NCBI RefSeq assembly: GCF_001650345.1
Contig: NZ_LVHF01000033.1
Coordinates: 744,001-808,000, forward strand
Source of the DNA: Photobacterium jeanii
GTDB taxonomy: Bacteria > Pseudomonadota > Gammaproteobacteria > Enterobacterales > Vibrionaceae
Reading direction: 5' to 3'
Length of the DNA: 64,000 bases
The first letter of the stretch is position 1; every line of letters starts with the position of its first letter. The translations under genes and the position numbers were made by a program. The notes under the pieces were generated by a model that had not been told where the DNA came from, did no database searches, and saw only the letters and a program-made list of their open reading frames with translations. Shown here in pieces: positions 9,292 through 16,580 of this stretch.

Positions 9292-9669
9292 TTAGTCTTC
9301 GATGGTTTCTAGGTATTTTTCGCCATCGATAAGCTTAGCTAGTTCTTCAACATCTTCGATTTTGATTTTAGCAATCCAACCGCCTTCGTACGGTTCTTCG
9401 TTCACTAGCTCTGGGCTTTCTTCTAGTTCTTCGTTGATTTCAACGATTTCACCCGTTACAGGTGCGTAAATGTCAGAGGCCGCTTTGACAGATTCAACAA
9501 GAGAGAAAGTCTCGCCAGCTTCAGTAGAATCGCCCACTTCAGGAAGATCCACGAATACCACATCACCTAGTAGGCCTTGAGCGTGGTTTGAAATACCCAT
9601 AGTGATAGTGCCGTCACCATTGTCGCGTACCCACTCGTGGCTCTCTGTGAATTTCAGTGTATTTTCCAT
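9292..9669 (-). CDS. gcvH: Glycine cleavage system H protein
   Basis: A 125-aa lipoyl carrier protein. The lipoylated lysine is Lys62 in VESVKAASD, with the usual biotinyl/lipoyl-domain fold around it and the FTESHEWV opening. It shuttles the aminomethyl group from GcvP to GcvT and then to lipoamide dehydrogenase. The start at 9669 has AGGAGA ahead of it; the in-frame start at 9702 has none. The leader upstream (9670-9850) carries stem-loops and an operator-like site. In Vibrio relatives, as I recall, a serine hydroxymethyltransferase gene stands between the regulator and gcvH; here it is absent. Confidence 0.97.
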   Translation of the reverse strand: MENTLKFTESHEWVRDNGDGTITMGISNHAQGLLGDVVFVDLPEVGDSTEAGETFSLVESVKAASDIYAPVTGEIVEINEELEESPELVNEEPYEGGWIAKIKIEDVEELAKLIDGEKYLETIED

Positions 9670-9819
9670 TTGTATCTCCTTGCGCAATGTTTCCACTTTC
9701 AATGTAGATATCAGCGTTCCAAAGCCAACGCTGATTATTTATTTTTGGGTTGATAACCACTAAATGGCACCTAACAAGTGCGTAACATACAACGCTATAA
9801 ACTGGTTATCAAACGAAAA

Positions 9820-9835
9820 TTTCCAATAGTGGAAC
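9820..9835. promoter_or_regulatory. Operator-like palindrome upstream of gcvH
   Basis: TTCCA-ATAG-TGGAA at 9821-9834, about 150 bases upstream of the gcvH start. It shares TTTCCAATAG with the palindrome at 10073-10094. This is a candidate binding site for the adjacent XRE-cupin protein; that assignment is inference from position and symmetry. Confidence 0.4.
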
Positions 9836-10072
9836 ATTACACGGCTTAATCTTCTTAAATCAAGGCAAACGTTTGCGCTTTGTTGTTGAGAAATTTATCA
9901 TCGAGACGTTTTGTGATTTTGAATGATTAATAGCTAAGTATTAGATATTGTTTGGTAAATTCATGTGCCACTATATTTTTTAAGGGCTGCAAGATGAATT
10001 TAAACCTATTAAGTATGATATAAATACCCACAATTAAGGCAAACTGCCGAGAAGAGAATTAATTTTTCAGCT

Positions 10073-10094
10073 AAAGTTTCCAATAGGAAACTTT
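10073..10094. promoter_or_regulatory. Perfect 9+4+9 palindrome upstream of the regulator gene
   Basis: AAAGTTTCC-AATA-GGAAACTTT, about 105 bases upstream of the start at 10199. It is a likely dimer operator in the divergent gcvH/regulator promoter region, probably for autoregulation. No T-run follows, so it is not a terminator. Confidence 0.5.
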
Positions 10095-10198
10095 ATTTGA
10101 ATTCTGTTGGTGAAGTCATAGATTTTAGACCATGAAATGGTTTAGTTTTGTACCTGATTTGCAAACTGAAATCAGTGCCACCGCCAAGGAGGGGTGTA

Positions 10199-10825
10199 AT
10201 GAGCGAGGAAGCGCAACACGATATTTATCCATCTATGACGGTGGCGAAAGAGTGTGGAAATTCGCAAATTGAGCCGTTGCAATTGGGTAAGCGGTTAAAG
10301 GAAATTCGCATGTCACATGGCTTAACACTAGAAGAAGCCAGCAAGCGAACAGGTTTGGCGCGCTCAACCTTATCTAAAATTGAAAACGAACAAATTTCAC
10401 CAACATTCCAAGCGATGCAAAAGTTGGCTGGTGGCTTAAATGTTGATATGCCACAGCTTTTTGCACCTCCGCGTCAAACTCGCACCACGGGTAGAAGAGA
10501 TATCACTCGTGATAACGAAGGCAAGCCGCATCCAACATCGACTTACGAACATGAGTTGCTAGCTACTCAATTGACCAATAAGAAGATGATGCCGTTTAAG
10601 TCCCAAGTGCGGGCGCGAGAATTTAAAGATTATCCAGATTGGATCCGTCATGATGGAGAAGAGTTTTTACTTGTGCTGTCGGGTGAAATCACCTTCTTTT
10701 CTGAGTTTTATGAGCCTGTGAATTTAGCGCAAGGTGATTCAGTTTATTACGATGCCAATATGGGGCATATGCTGGTTTCAGTCAGCGAAGACGATGCGCA
10801 TATACTGTGGGTGACGGCCTCTTAA
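10199..10825 (+). CDS. XRE-family regulator with C-terminal cupin domain, probable regulator of the gcv genes
   Basis: A 208-aa protein with a helix-turn-helix at about residues 30-85 (LGKRLKEIRMSHGLTLEEAS, then GLARSTLSKIENEQISPTF) and a cupin domain from about residue 140 (RHDGEEFLLVLSGEITFF, then LAQGDSVYYDA and GHML). Members of this family bind a small metabolite in the cupin and control neighbouring amino-acid or polyamine genes. The gene lies between gcvH and gcvT, so glycine/serine metabolism is the likely target. The start at 10199 follows AGGAGGGG; the in-frame start at 10148 has none. The ligand is unknown. Confidence 0.85.
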   Translation: MSEEAQHDIYPSMTVAKECGNSQIEPLQLGKRLKEIRMSHGLTLEEASKRTGLARSTLSKIENEQISPTFQAMQKLAGGLNVDMPQLFAPPRQTRTTGRRDITRDNEGKPHPTSTYEHELLATQLTNKKMMPFKSQVRAREFKDYPDWIRHDGEEFLLVLSGEITFFSEFYEPVNLAQGDSVYYDANMGHMLVSVSEDDAHILWVTAS

Positions 10826-11212
10826 GGAAAATAATATTTTGATAAATCGTCGTTTGATTTCGCTACTTTCTAAATTGAGTTTATATTTCTAGTACTTACT
10901 GCTCTTTAGATTCTTGTTAGTTTAATGAAGGCAGTTATTTCGGAATCACGATTTATAGGATTTTAAAGCATTATTTCGTAGCTAGTTAAGGCGATTTGAA
11001 AACACCAAAAGCGTCACAAGACGAGAGGCTAGCGACGAGAAATTGCGGGCTGCAACAATTACAAAACAATTAATGTTAATAATTTGCGTTGTATCACGTT
11101 GCTATCTGGCATTTGTGTAACGTGATATCGATAAAAACAGAGCATGATCACACCTTGCTCTCATAATGAAATGGATAACAGTCGCGCGCAGCGACTTATG
11201 GAGAAAGTAAAG
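10826..11212. other. Leader region of gcvT
   Basis: No gene. The notable feature is a perfect nine-base inverted repeat, TATCACGTT (11092-11100) and AACGTGATA (11119-11127), about 90 bases before the gcvT start. The aptamer signatures of the glycine riboswitch, which precedes gcvT in Vibrio cholerae, are not visible. Confidence 0.5.
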
Positions 11213-12331
11213 ATGTCACAAGAACTTCTGGTAACACCATTGCATGCACTGCATATCGAAATGGGCGCGAAAATGGTGCCGTTTGCAGGCTATGACATGC
11301 CAGTTCAATACGCATTAGGTGTTCGTAAAGAGCACTTACATTGTCGTGAGCATGCTGGGTTGTTTGATGTTTCTCACATGGGTCAATTGCGCTTGCACGG
11401 TGCGGATGCGGCTAAAGCAATCGAAGCTTTGGTGCCGGTTGATATCATCGATTTACCAGAAGGTAAGCAGCGTTACGCGTTCTTTACCAATGAGCAAGGC
11501 GGGATTTTAGATGATCTTATGGTGACCAATTTTGGTGATCACTTGTTTGTGGTGGTGAATGCTGCTTGTAAGGAGCAAGATATTGCCCATATCAAGGCAA
11601 ACCTACCACAAGGTGTTGAACTTGAGATTATTGAAGATCGTGCATTGCTTGCTCTACAAGGTCCTAAAGCTGCGGATGTATTGGCGCGTTTGAACCCTGC
11701 CGTCAGCGATATGGTGTTTATGGATGCAACCAAACTTGAGCTACAGGGTGTGGAATGTTACGTCAGCCGCTCTGGTTACACGGGTGAAGACGGTTACGAA
11801 ATCTCAGTACCGAACGATAAAGCAGATGCGTTAGCGCGTGAACTACTAGCGTTTACTGAAGTAGAGTGGATTGGCCTTGGCGCACGTGACTCATTGCGTT
11901 TGGAATGTGGCTTGTGTTTGTACGGCCACGATATCGATACGACGACGACACCAGTGGAAGCAAGTCTGCTATGGGGCATTAGTAAAATTCGCCGAACTGA
12001 TGGTGAGCGTGCAGGTGGTTTCCCTGGTGCTGATATCATTCTTGATCAAATTCAAACAAAAGACGTAGCACGTAAGCGTGTGGGGCTGCTTGGGCAATCT
12101 AAAGCGCCAGTGCGTGAAGGGAGCAAGTTGTTTGATGCTGACGATAACGAAATCGGGATTGTAACTAGCGGTACTTTTGGTCCATCAAAAGGTGCCCCAG
12201 TAGCAATGGCTTATGTAAAAACAGATCTAGCCGCGATTGGTACTGAAGTATTTGCTGAAGTGCGTGGTAAGAAATTACCAATGACGGTTGAGAAGATGCC
12301 GTTCGTACCACAGCGCTACTACCGTGGTTAA
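11213..12331 (+). CDS. gcvT: Aminomethyltransferase, T protein of the glycine cleavage system
   Basis: A 372-aa tetrahydrofolate-dependent T protein. It releases ammonia from the H-protein-bound aminomethyl group and makes 5,10-methylene-THF. Family motifs are present: FAGYDMPVQY, FDVSHMGQ, SRSGYTGEDGYEI, LGARDSLRLECGLCLYGHDI and SGTFGPS near the end. The length is that of the family. The start at 11213 is preferred over the in-frame start at 11144 because GGAGAAAG sits just upstream and MSQELLVTPLHALH is a normal GcvT opening. It forms the system with gcvH and gcvP on the other strand. Confidence 0.97.
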   Translation: MSQELLVTPLHALHIEMGAKMVPFAGYDMPVQYALGVRKEHLHCREHAGLFDVSHMGQLRLHGADAAKAIEALVPVDIIDLPEGKQRYAFFTNEQGGILDDLMVTNFGDHLFVVVNAACKEQDIAHIKANLPQGVELEIIEDRALLALQGPKAADVLARLNPAVSDMVFMDATKLELQGVECYVSRSGYTGEDGYEISVPNDKADALARELLAFTEVEWIGLGARDSLRLECGLCLYGHDIDTTTTPVEASLLWGISKIRRTDGERAGGFPGADIILDQIQTKDVARKRVGLLGQSKAPVREGSKLFDADDNEIGIVTSGTFGPSKGAPVAMAYVKTDLAAIGTEVFAEVRGKKLPMTVEKMPFVPQRYYRG

Positions 12332-12392
12332 GCGATAACACCTTACCTGTAAACTTTAGCCTGTAAATTTGTAGGTAAATAGCTGTAAGACC

Positions 12393-12417
12393 AAAGGGGC
12401 GAACTTCGCCCCTTTTG
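12393..12417 (+). terminator. Terminator of gcvT
   Basis: Perfect eleven-base arms 12393-12403 and 12405-12415, G/C-rich, followed by TT. Confidence 0.85.
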
Positions 12418-12491
12418 TCGTTCGTATCAGTCTGTAGTAGCCTACTAAAGCTCTCTTTTGATTTTTCCTTCTTTGTTATCTGAACTCTTCC

Positions 12492-13043
12492 CTAATCAAC
12501 AATCCTGATATTGCTTGCTTCAACCGCTGTTAGCAGCGACTGCGCATAAGGCTTTAGTTGCGTGTTTGCTGTGGGAATATAATCCGCCAGTGCTCCAGCG
12601 AGTGAGCCTTGTAGCATTTCTAGTTCTAACTTTTCTTTGTCTGTCTGGGCGGTGAATAACATGCCGTTTAATTCTCTTTCGACCCACTTTTGGTAACTGT
12701 TTGGATGAGAGCTAAGGACTGCCAAGGTGACCTCTGGGTGCATGATAATGGCTTGCGCGAGTAGGGGAGAGACTTCACCACTGATTGCCCCATCACGCTG
12801 AAGCCAAATCTCCCCCAAGGTATTAATGAGTGGGAGTACAGAGTCGGTGTCCTGAGTGAGTAGTGAAGTTTCAATGTGTTGGTAGTTACCACTAAACCAA
12901 CTTAAATTTATTGCGGTTCTTATTTCTACTGAGTTAGTTGGCGTGGTTGCTAACGAGTTTGCACTGAAACTCAAACCTAGAACGAGGAACAAAGGTGCAA
13001 TTGAGAAACTAAATCGATTACTGCAGATAGCGTAGTGTTTCAT
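12492..13043 (-). CDS. Secreted hypothetical protein, 183 aa
   Basis: The N-terminus has a signal peptide (hydrophobic core SIAPLFLVLGLSFSA, cleavage near SLA-TTP). The mature part looks alpha-helical with no motif or cysteine pair I recognise. The ribosome binding site is weak. A periplasmic or exported location is inferred. It is followed on the other strand by gcvT's terminator. Confidence 0.6.
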   Translation of the reverse strand: MKHYAICSNRFSFSIAPLFLVLGLSFSANSLATTPTNSVEIRTAINLSWFSGNYQHIETSLLTQDTDSVLPLINTLGEIWLQRDGAISGEVSPLLAQAIIMHPEVTLAVLSSHPNSYQKWVERELNGMLFTAQTDKEKLELEMLQGSLAGALADYIPTANTQLKPYAQSLLTAVEASNIRIVD

Positions 13044-13477
13044 TCTATTCTATTAAGTTGTTGTAAATAGAATAAATAGTGAAGGTTATGTCGATGAGTT
13101 ACATCTGAATGTTCACTGCATGAGTTTATTTCCGAAAATCACTCCCACTAATAATGATCAAATATCAAAAATGCATATAAAGTTGAGAGCAATATCACCT
13201 TTTATATTTCGAGTTAGCTGAAATGAAAGAGGATTGCAGAGCGATAACTATACCGTTTGAATAAATTATTCTTGGCTGGTAAATGATGCGTTTAATTTAA
13301 AAGAAGTTGGTCGTGCTCTTCATTATTGCCTTTAAGTTTCAATTGACGGGGAAGGAAAGGGCTTTGATTGCGAAAAGGTGCATGTTGCTTGTTATGCGCG
13401 AAAGTGAATGAAAACGCAGTGTGCGCTTCTTTCATTCACTTATGCGGATAAATAACAATTGTTCAGTAAAAACCATG
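13044..13477. other. Gene-free stretch upstream of the secreted protein
   Basis: AT-rich DNA with no open reading frame of note. It includes a perfect twelve-base inverted repeat at 13402-13413 / 13430-13441 with a 16-base loop, placed to act as the transcript end for the small gene at 13478-13639. Confidence 0.5.
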
Positions 13478-13639
13478 TTAATGAGTTAGGTTTTTGTAAG
13501 CTGACTTAAACATAAGTTTGAAGCCTTCTTGGGTTAGGTCTTTACCACTCATGCCAGCTTTGTTAAGACGGCGGTAACACTCGCCTAGTGCAGCAATTAC
13601 AGCTTCTTGGTGTTGCTCTTTAAGTTGCTTTCTGTTCAT
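13478..13639 (-). CDS. Small hypothetical protein, 53 aa
   Basis: An open reading frame starting MNRKQLKEQHQEAVIAAL and ending in KSAYKNLTH. GAGGT sits six bases before the ATG. The sequence is basic and helical, with normal codon use, and the inverted repeat 13402-13441 lies just downstream as a possible terminator. No signal peptide or membrane segment. It reads as a real small protein rather than noise, but I do not recognise it. Confidence 0.6.
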   Translation of the reverse strand: MNRKQLKEQHQEAVIAALGECYRRLNKAGMSGKDLTQEGFKLMFKSAYKNLTH

Positions 13640-14233
13640 TTTTACCTCATTAAATGTCCGTTTATCCGCTATGGCATCTTATTTTACATATCAGTAACCG
13701 ATCTTTAGTTAACCTAACCTGAATAGAAGCTCTAACGCATACTTTTTGTGTATGCCATTGCGCTATTGTTATTTGTTAACTGGATTCGATGGTTAAAAAC
13801 AATGCTCATAACGTTGGGTAAGATTAGTTATTTATGAAATTATTAATGTCAAAGCTATGTCAGGTTTTATTAAAAAATACTTATTGATATATAAATTAAA
13901 CCATAAGTAATTTGGTTTAATATCGACCCAAGCTTTTAATTGTTTGATAGTTCACTCATTAAATTTTTCACATGTAGACACTTATGTCTGCATAAACATA
14001 TTCGGTTAAAACTGGTTAGATGTCATGCAGCACCGTTTTGCTATTGTGAAACACGGTGAGGCATCTCCAAATAAAAGAATGATTTTACGGATGTTTCTTT
14101 CATTTCTTGGGAGCTGTTGATACAAGCCCTGTCAGAGTTGATTTGTTTGAAGAAATTAAGAATATATTTAATTGTTAAATTTCTTAATAAATCAAACAAG
14201 GTTTGTTGTTGAATAAGAAAGGACGTTTGCGTA
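13640..14233. other. Gene-free AT-rich stretch
   Basis: Nearly 600 bases with no convincing gene. One minus-strand frame into 14041-14406 overlaps the following gene and looks spurious. A six-base stem (CACCGT / ACGGTG) around 14030-14058 is the only structure I noticed. It presumably holds promoters of the genes on either side. Confidence 0.4.
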
Positions 14234-15214
14234 ATGAAAAAATTGATGATGAGTTCATTGTTTGCGATGGCAATGGCGGCACCAGCTATTGCTGCACCAC
14301 AATTTGCGGTAGAAGTTAGCCAACCTACCGTTAATAAGTTGCTTTCATCAGCCTCGGGAATTGTTGCTACTGAAGGGCGCTTATACGCAATTGGCGATGA
14401 TGCCATGTGGTTTTATACGTTAGGCCCTGAGTTCAATATCGCTGAAAAAGCGCTGATTAAGCGTTACCCAGTTAAAGAAAATGGTCGTATAAAGAAAAAA
14501 GTGAAGCCAGACTTTGAAGCAATGGCTGAAATTGACTATCACGGTCAAACAGCATTCTTATTGCTAGGTTCAGGTAGTAAGGAAAAAGTCCGTGAATGGG
14601 GCTTTATTATGACGGCTGATAATCAACTAAAAGTTGAGCGTTCGATGGCGCCGCTTTACAAACAGCTTTATCAAGCCGCAGGATTTAGCGGTGACCAAGA
14701 ACTAAACATTGAAGGTTTAGCTGTAGCGAACGACAAAGCTTTTATTTTGAACCGTGGTAATTCAGGTACAAATGTTATTTTCTCAATTGAAAGCGATAAA
14801 TTACTGGCTTACATGAAAGGTGAAAGCCAACAACTGAACAATATTCAAGTGTACCCAGTAACACTGCCTGTATTGGATGGATTTGAAGCCGGGCTTTCAG
14901 GTGCTGAATATTGGCCTGAAGCCAACAGCTTGATCTACTCGGCATCTATTGAAGCGACGGGCGATGCCTATAATGACGGTGAAATTCTAGGTAGCTACGT
15001 TGGTGTTGTTGCGCTCTCAGATTTAAAAGCGGGCGTTATGAATGATCTTAGCAGTCAGACTGAAGCAATTTTCGCAGATGGCAAACGTGTGATCACCAAA
15101 GTTGAGTCAGTAGGCATTAAGCAAAGCACTAAAGGTAAAGTGACTGGCGTGCTAGCAAGCGATAATGATGACGGTACAAGCGAATTCTTTAACTTCACAC
15201 TAAACGCTAAGTAA
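14234..15214 (+). CDS. Secreted beta-propeller-like protein of unknown function (DUF6929-like)
   Basis: A 326-aa protein with a signal peptide ending AIA-APQ. The mature protein is a series of beta-strand repeats (IVATEGRLYAIGDD, LLLGSGSKEKVREWGF, IEGLAVANDKAFILNRGN, GAEYWPEANSLIYSAS) that suggest a propeller or esterase-like beta fold. It looks like the DUF6929 family to me, from memory only. GGAC lies upstream of the ATG. Location would be periplasmic or extracellular. No catalytic residues can be named. Confidence 0.6.
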   Translation: MKKLMMSSLFAMAMAAPAIAAPQFAVEVSQPTVNKLLSSASGIVATEGRLYAIGDDAMWFYTLGPEFNIAEKALIKRYPVKENGRIKKKVKPDFEAMAEIDYHGQTAFLLLGSGSKEKVREWGFIMTADNQLKVERSMAPLYKQLYQAAGFSGDQELNIEGLAVANDKAFILNRGNSGTNVIFSIESDKLLAYMKGESQQLNNIQVYPVTLPVLDGFEAGLSGAEYWPEANSLIYSASIEATGDAYNDGEILGSYVGVVALSDLKAGVMNDLSSQTEAIFADGKRVITKVESVGIKQSTKGKVTGVLASDNDDGTSEFFNFTLNAK

Positions 15215-15283
15215 GCGAAAAATCTGGCCGCGCCTCATTGTTGCTATTCAGTCTTGTGATAACTGATGCGGCGCGGCGATTCG

Positions 15284-15595
15284 TTATTTATCGCGTTGAA
15301 TGTATGCGACTTTGGAAATCTCTTTACCACTGTCATCGTCAGTAGCAGTGAATCTTACAGTTTGAGAACGAATTTGAGGTAGCGAAACAAACACGCGTCC
15401 ATATTCGTCGGTTTTTGCACTCCCTAAGCCGTGAATGTTGGTGGTAACTGTCGCTCCTTCGACGCCTTTACCATTCTCTTTTACTGTAATCCATGCGCCA
15501 TCATTCGATGAAATCACATTCATACGGTAATCTGCAGCTGCGGTAAAAGACATAGCTAACCCTGCTATAAGTAAACTCGCTCGGATCATTTTCAT
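15284..15595 (-). CDS. Small secreted protein with carboxypeptidase-regulatory/Ig-like fold
   Basis: A 103-aa protein with a signal peptide (MIRASLLIAGLAMSFTAAA). The mature part, with GKGVEGATVTTNIHG, AKTDEYGRVFVSLP and the final strands, resembles the CarboxypepD_reg/Big-type single domain seen in exported proteins. GAGGT precedes the ATG at 15595. No cysteines or enzymatic motif. The role is unknown; it points tail to tail with the gene at 14234. Confidence 0.6.
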   Translation of the reverse strand: MKMIRASLLIAGLAMSFTAAADYRMNVISSNDGAWITVKENGKGVEGATVTTNIHGLGSAKTDEYGRVFVSLPQIRSQTVRFTATDDDSGKEISKVAYIQRDK

Positions 15596-16031
15596 AGTTA
15601 CCTCTGCTTCTCGTAGTTAACGGAATCATTTTAATTGTGGCAGCAAAATGCGCATTTGGCATAGCATAATCATTCATTTTTAGAATGTTTAAGCTTCATT
15701 TAGTTTGTTTTTACTGCTTGATGTGCCGAAAGATTTTGTGATTACTGAGTGATAGTGTTGCGATATCAGTGTGAAGTCACTCGCGAAAGCGAGACAAAGT
15801 GCGGCGATGTGATAAGGATATGTTTGCGGCAAGTTAGAACAGCGACTATTGCACATTTTATTCCAGCATAAGCAAAATAATCGCATTTATATGCGCTTTT
15901 GGGGAGGAGTTTGCTGCTTCCCAAATAACACTCAACCAGAGCGCGTGCTATGGCTGAGTTTTTTTGTTCTGCCTAATGTAACCGTTGGGTTCTCGCTTGA
16001 AACGAGCGGGGGGGCAGTATCTAATTTTTAT
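15596..16031. other. Gene-free stretch with several hairpins
   Basis: Between two minus-strand secreted-protein genes. It holds the candidate small RNA described at 15750-15965. Reading frames here (15689-15886 minus, 15849-16121 plus) have no ribosome binding site and unlikely composition. Confidence 0.4.
15750..15965 (+). ncRNA. Candidate structured small RNA ending in a terminator
   Basis: On the plus strand a series of stems occurs where no gene exists: CTCGC-GAAA-GCGAG at 15780-15793, CGCAT/ATGCG at 15882-15895, an imperfect GGGAGGAG / CTGCTTCCC hairpin at about 15901-15922, and a terminator (15930-15938 with 15951-15959, one G-U pair) followed by seven T. Nothing upstream on this strand needs that terminator. 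The 5' end is a guess. The stretch at 15845-15866 is loosely reminiscent of the RyhB core and the next gene is a Fur-box siderophore receptor, but that link is speculative. Confidence 0.35.
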
Positions 16032-16367
16032 TTAGTCTTTTGGCGGACACTTACATTTGCAAGGCACATTGATGTCGCTACCGTTGATACGGGTTACTTG
16101 CTCGTTACGGTTAAACAGTAATACGCCATAGTTGTTTTCTGGTTGAGGAAACTCGAACTCAAGGTATTCGTTTACTTGCCCGCCAGCGATATCAATACCG
16201 CTTGCATCAGTGACTTTAACATCAAAGTCGCTTGCATTACCTTCCGATAAAATTTCACACAAGATGGTTTGGTCGCAAGTACCTGCACAACTAAAGTCGA
16301 TTTTTGCAGCAGAAGCTGTGCCTGAAAGCAAAGCCATGATCAGCAGTGAAGAAGCCGTTTTACGCAT
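16032..16367 (-). CDS. Small secreted cysteine-containing protein
   Basis: A 111-aa protein with a clear signal peptide (LLIMALLSGTASA-AKI). The mature chain has cysteines in two groups, near the start (CAGTCDQTILC) and at the very end (CKCKCPPKD), which would suit disulphides or metal binding outside the cytoplasm. The middle part is beta-rich. I do not recognise a family. It is divergent from the siderophore receptor gene, sharing the 200-base region with the Fur box. Confidence 0.6.
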   Translation of the reverse strand: MRKTASSLLIMALLSGTASAAKIDFSCAGTCDQTILCEILSEGNASDFDVKVTDASGIDIAGGQVNEYLEFEFPQPENNYGVLLFNRNEQVTRINGSDINVPCKCKCPPKD

Positions 16368-16518
16368 TTGTGATGCCTTTTGTCCTATTTAATCGTTTGC
16401 TGAGTTAAAAATACCAGCACGTTTTCCTTGTAAAGAATGTAAATAGTTATGATTTACAATCGAGGTGGTCTGGTTTTACGTTATACCAAATGTTATAAAA
16501 TAACAAGGTTTGACGTAA

Positions 16519-16533
16519 TGCTAATTATTTTCA
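16519..16533. promoter_or_regulatory. Fur box upstream of the TonB siderophore receptor
   Basis: TGCTAATTATTTTCA matches the 7-1-7 Fur consensus (TGATAAT-n-ATTATCA) at 12 of 14 positions, about 50 bases before the start at 16581. A -35-like TTGACG overlaps it. Iron repression of the receptor follows if Fur binds here. Confidence 0.7.
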
Positions 16534-16580
16534 TTTACGACAGAGTTTGAAACACAACGCATGAAAACATTTGGGGAAAC

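Larger units (their letters stand above)
9670..10198. other. Divergent regulatory region between gcvH and the XRE-cupin regulator
   Basis: No gene is present. The gcvH leader holds a nine-base inverted repeat (9710-9718 / 9727-9735) and a ten-base one (9750-9759 / 9803-9810). Two operator-like palindromes sharing TTTCCAATAG are listed separately. I looked for the conserved pieces of a glycine riboswitch and found none on either strand. Confidence 0.6.

Noticed and set aside
9670-11212. Glycine riboswitch before gcvH or gcvT
   Set aside because: I looked for the conserved GGAGAG, CACCGAAGG and CTCAGG-type elements on both strands and did not find them.
14041-14406. Minus-strand 121-codon frame
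   Set aside because: It overlaps the well-supported secreted-protein gene at 14234 antisense and lacks translation signals.
15689-16121. Two overlapping frames in the gap at 15.7-16.1 kb
   Set aside because: No ribosome binding site; one runs through the terminator hairpin; hairpin-rich DNA better explained as non-coding.
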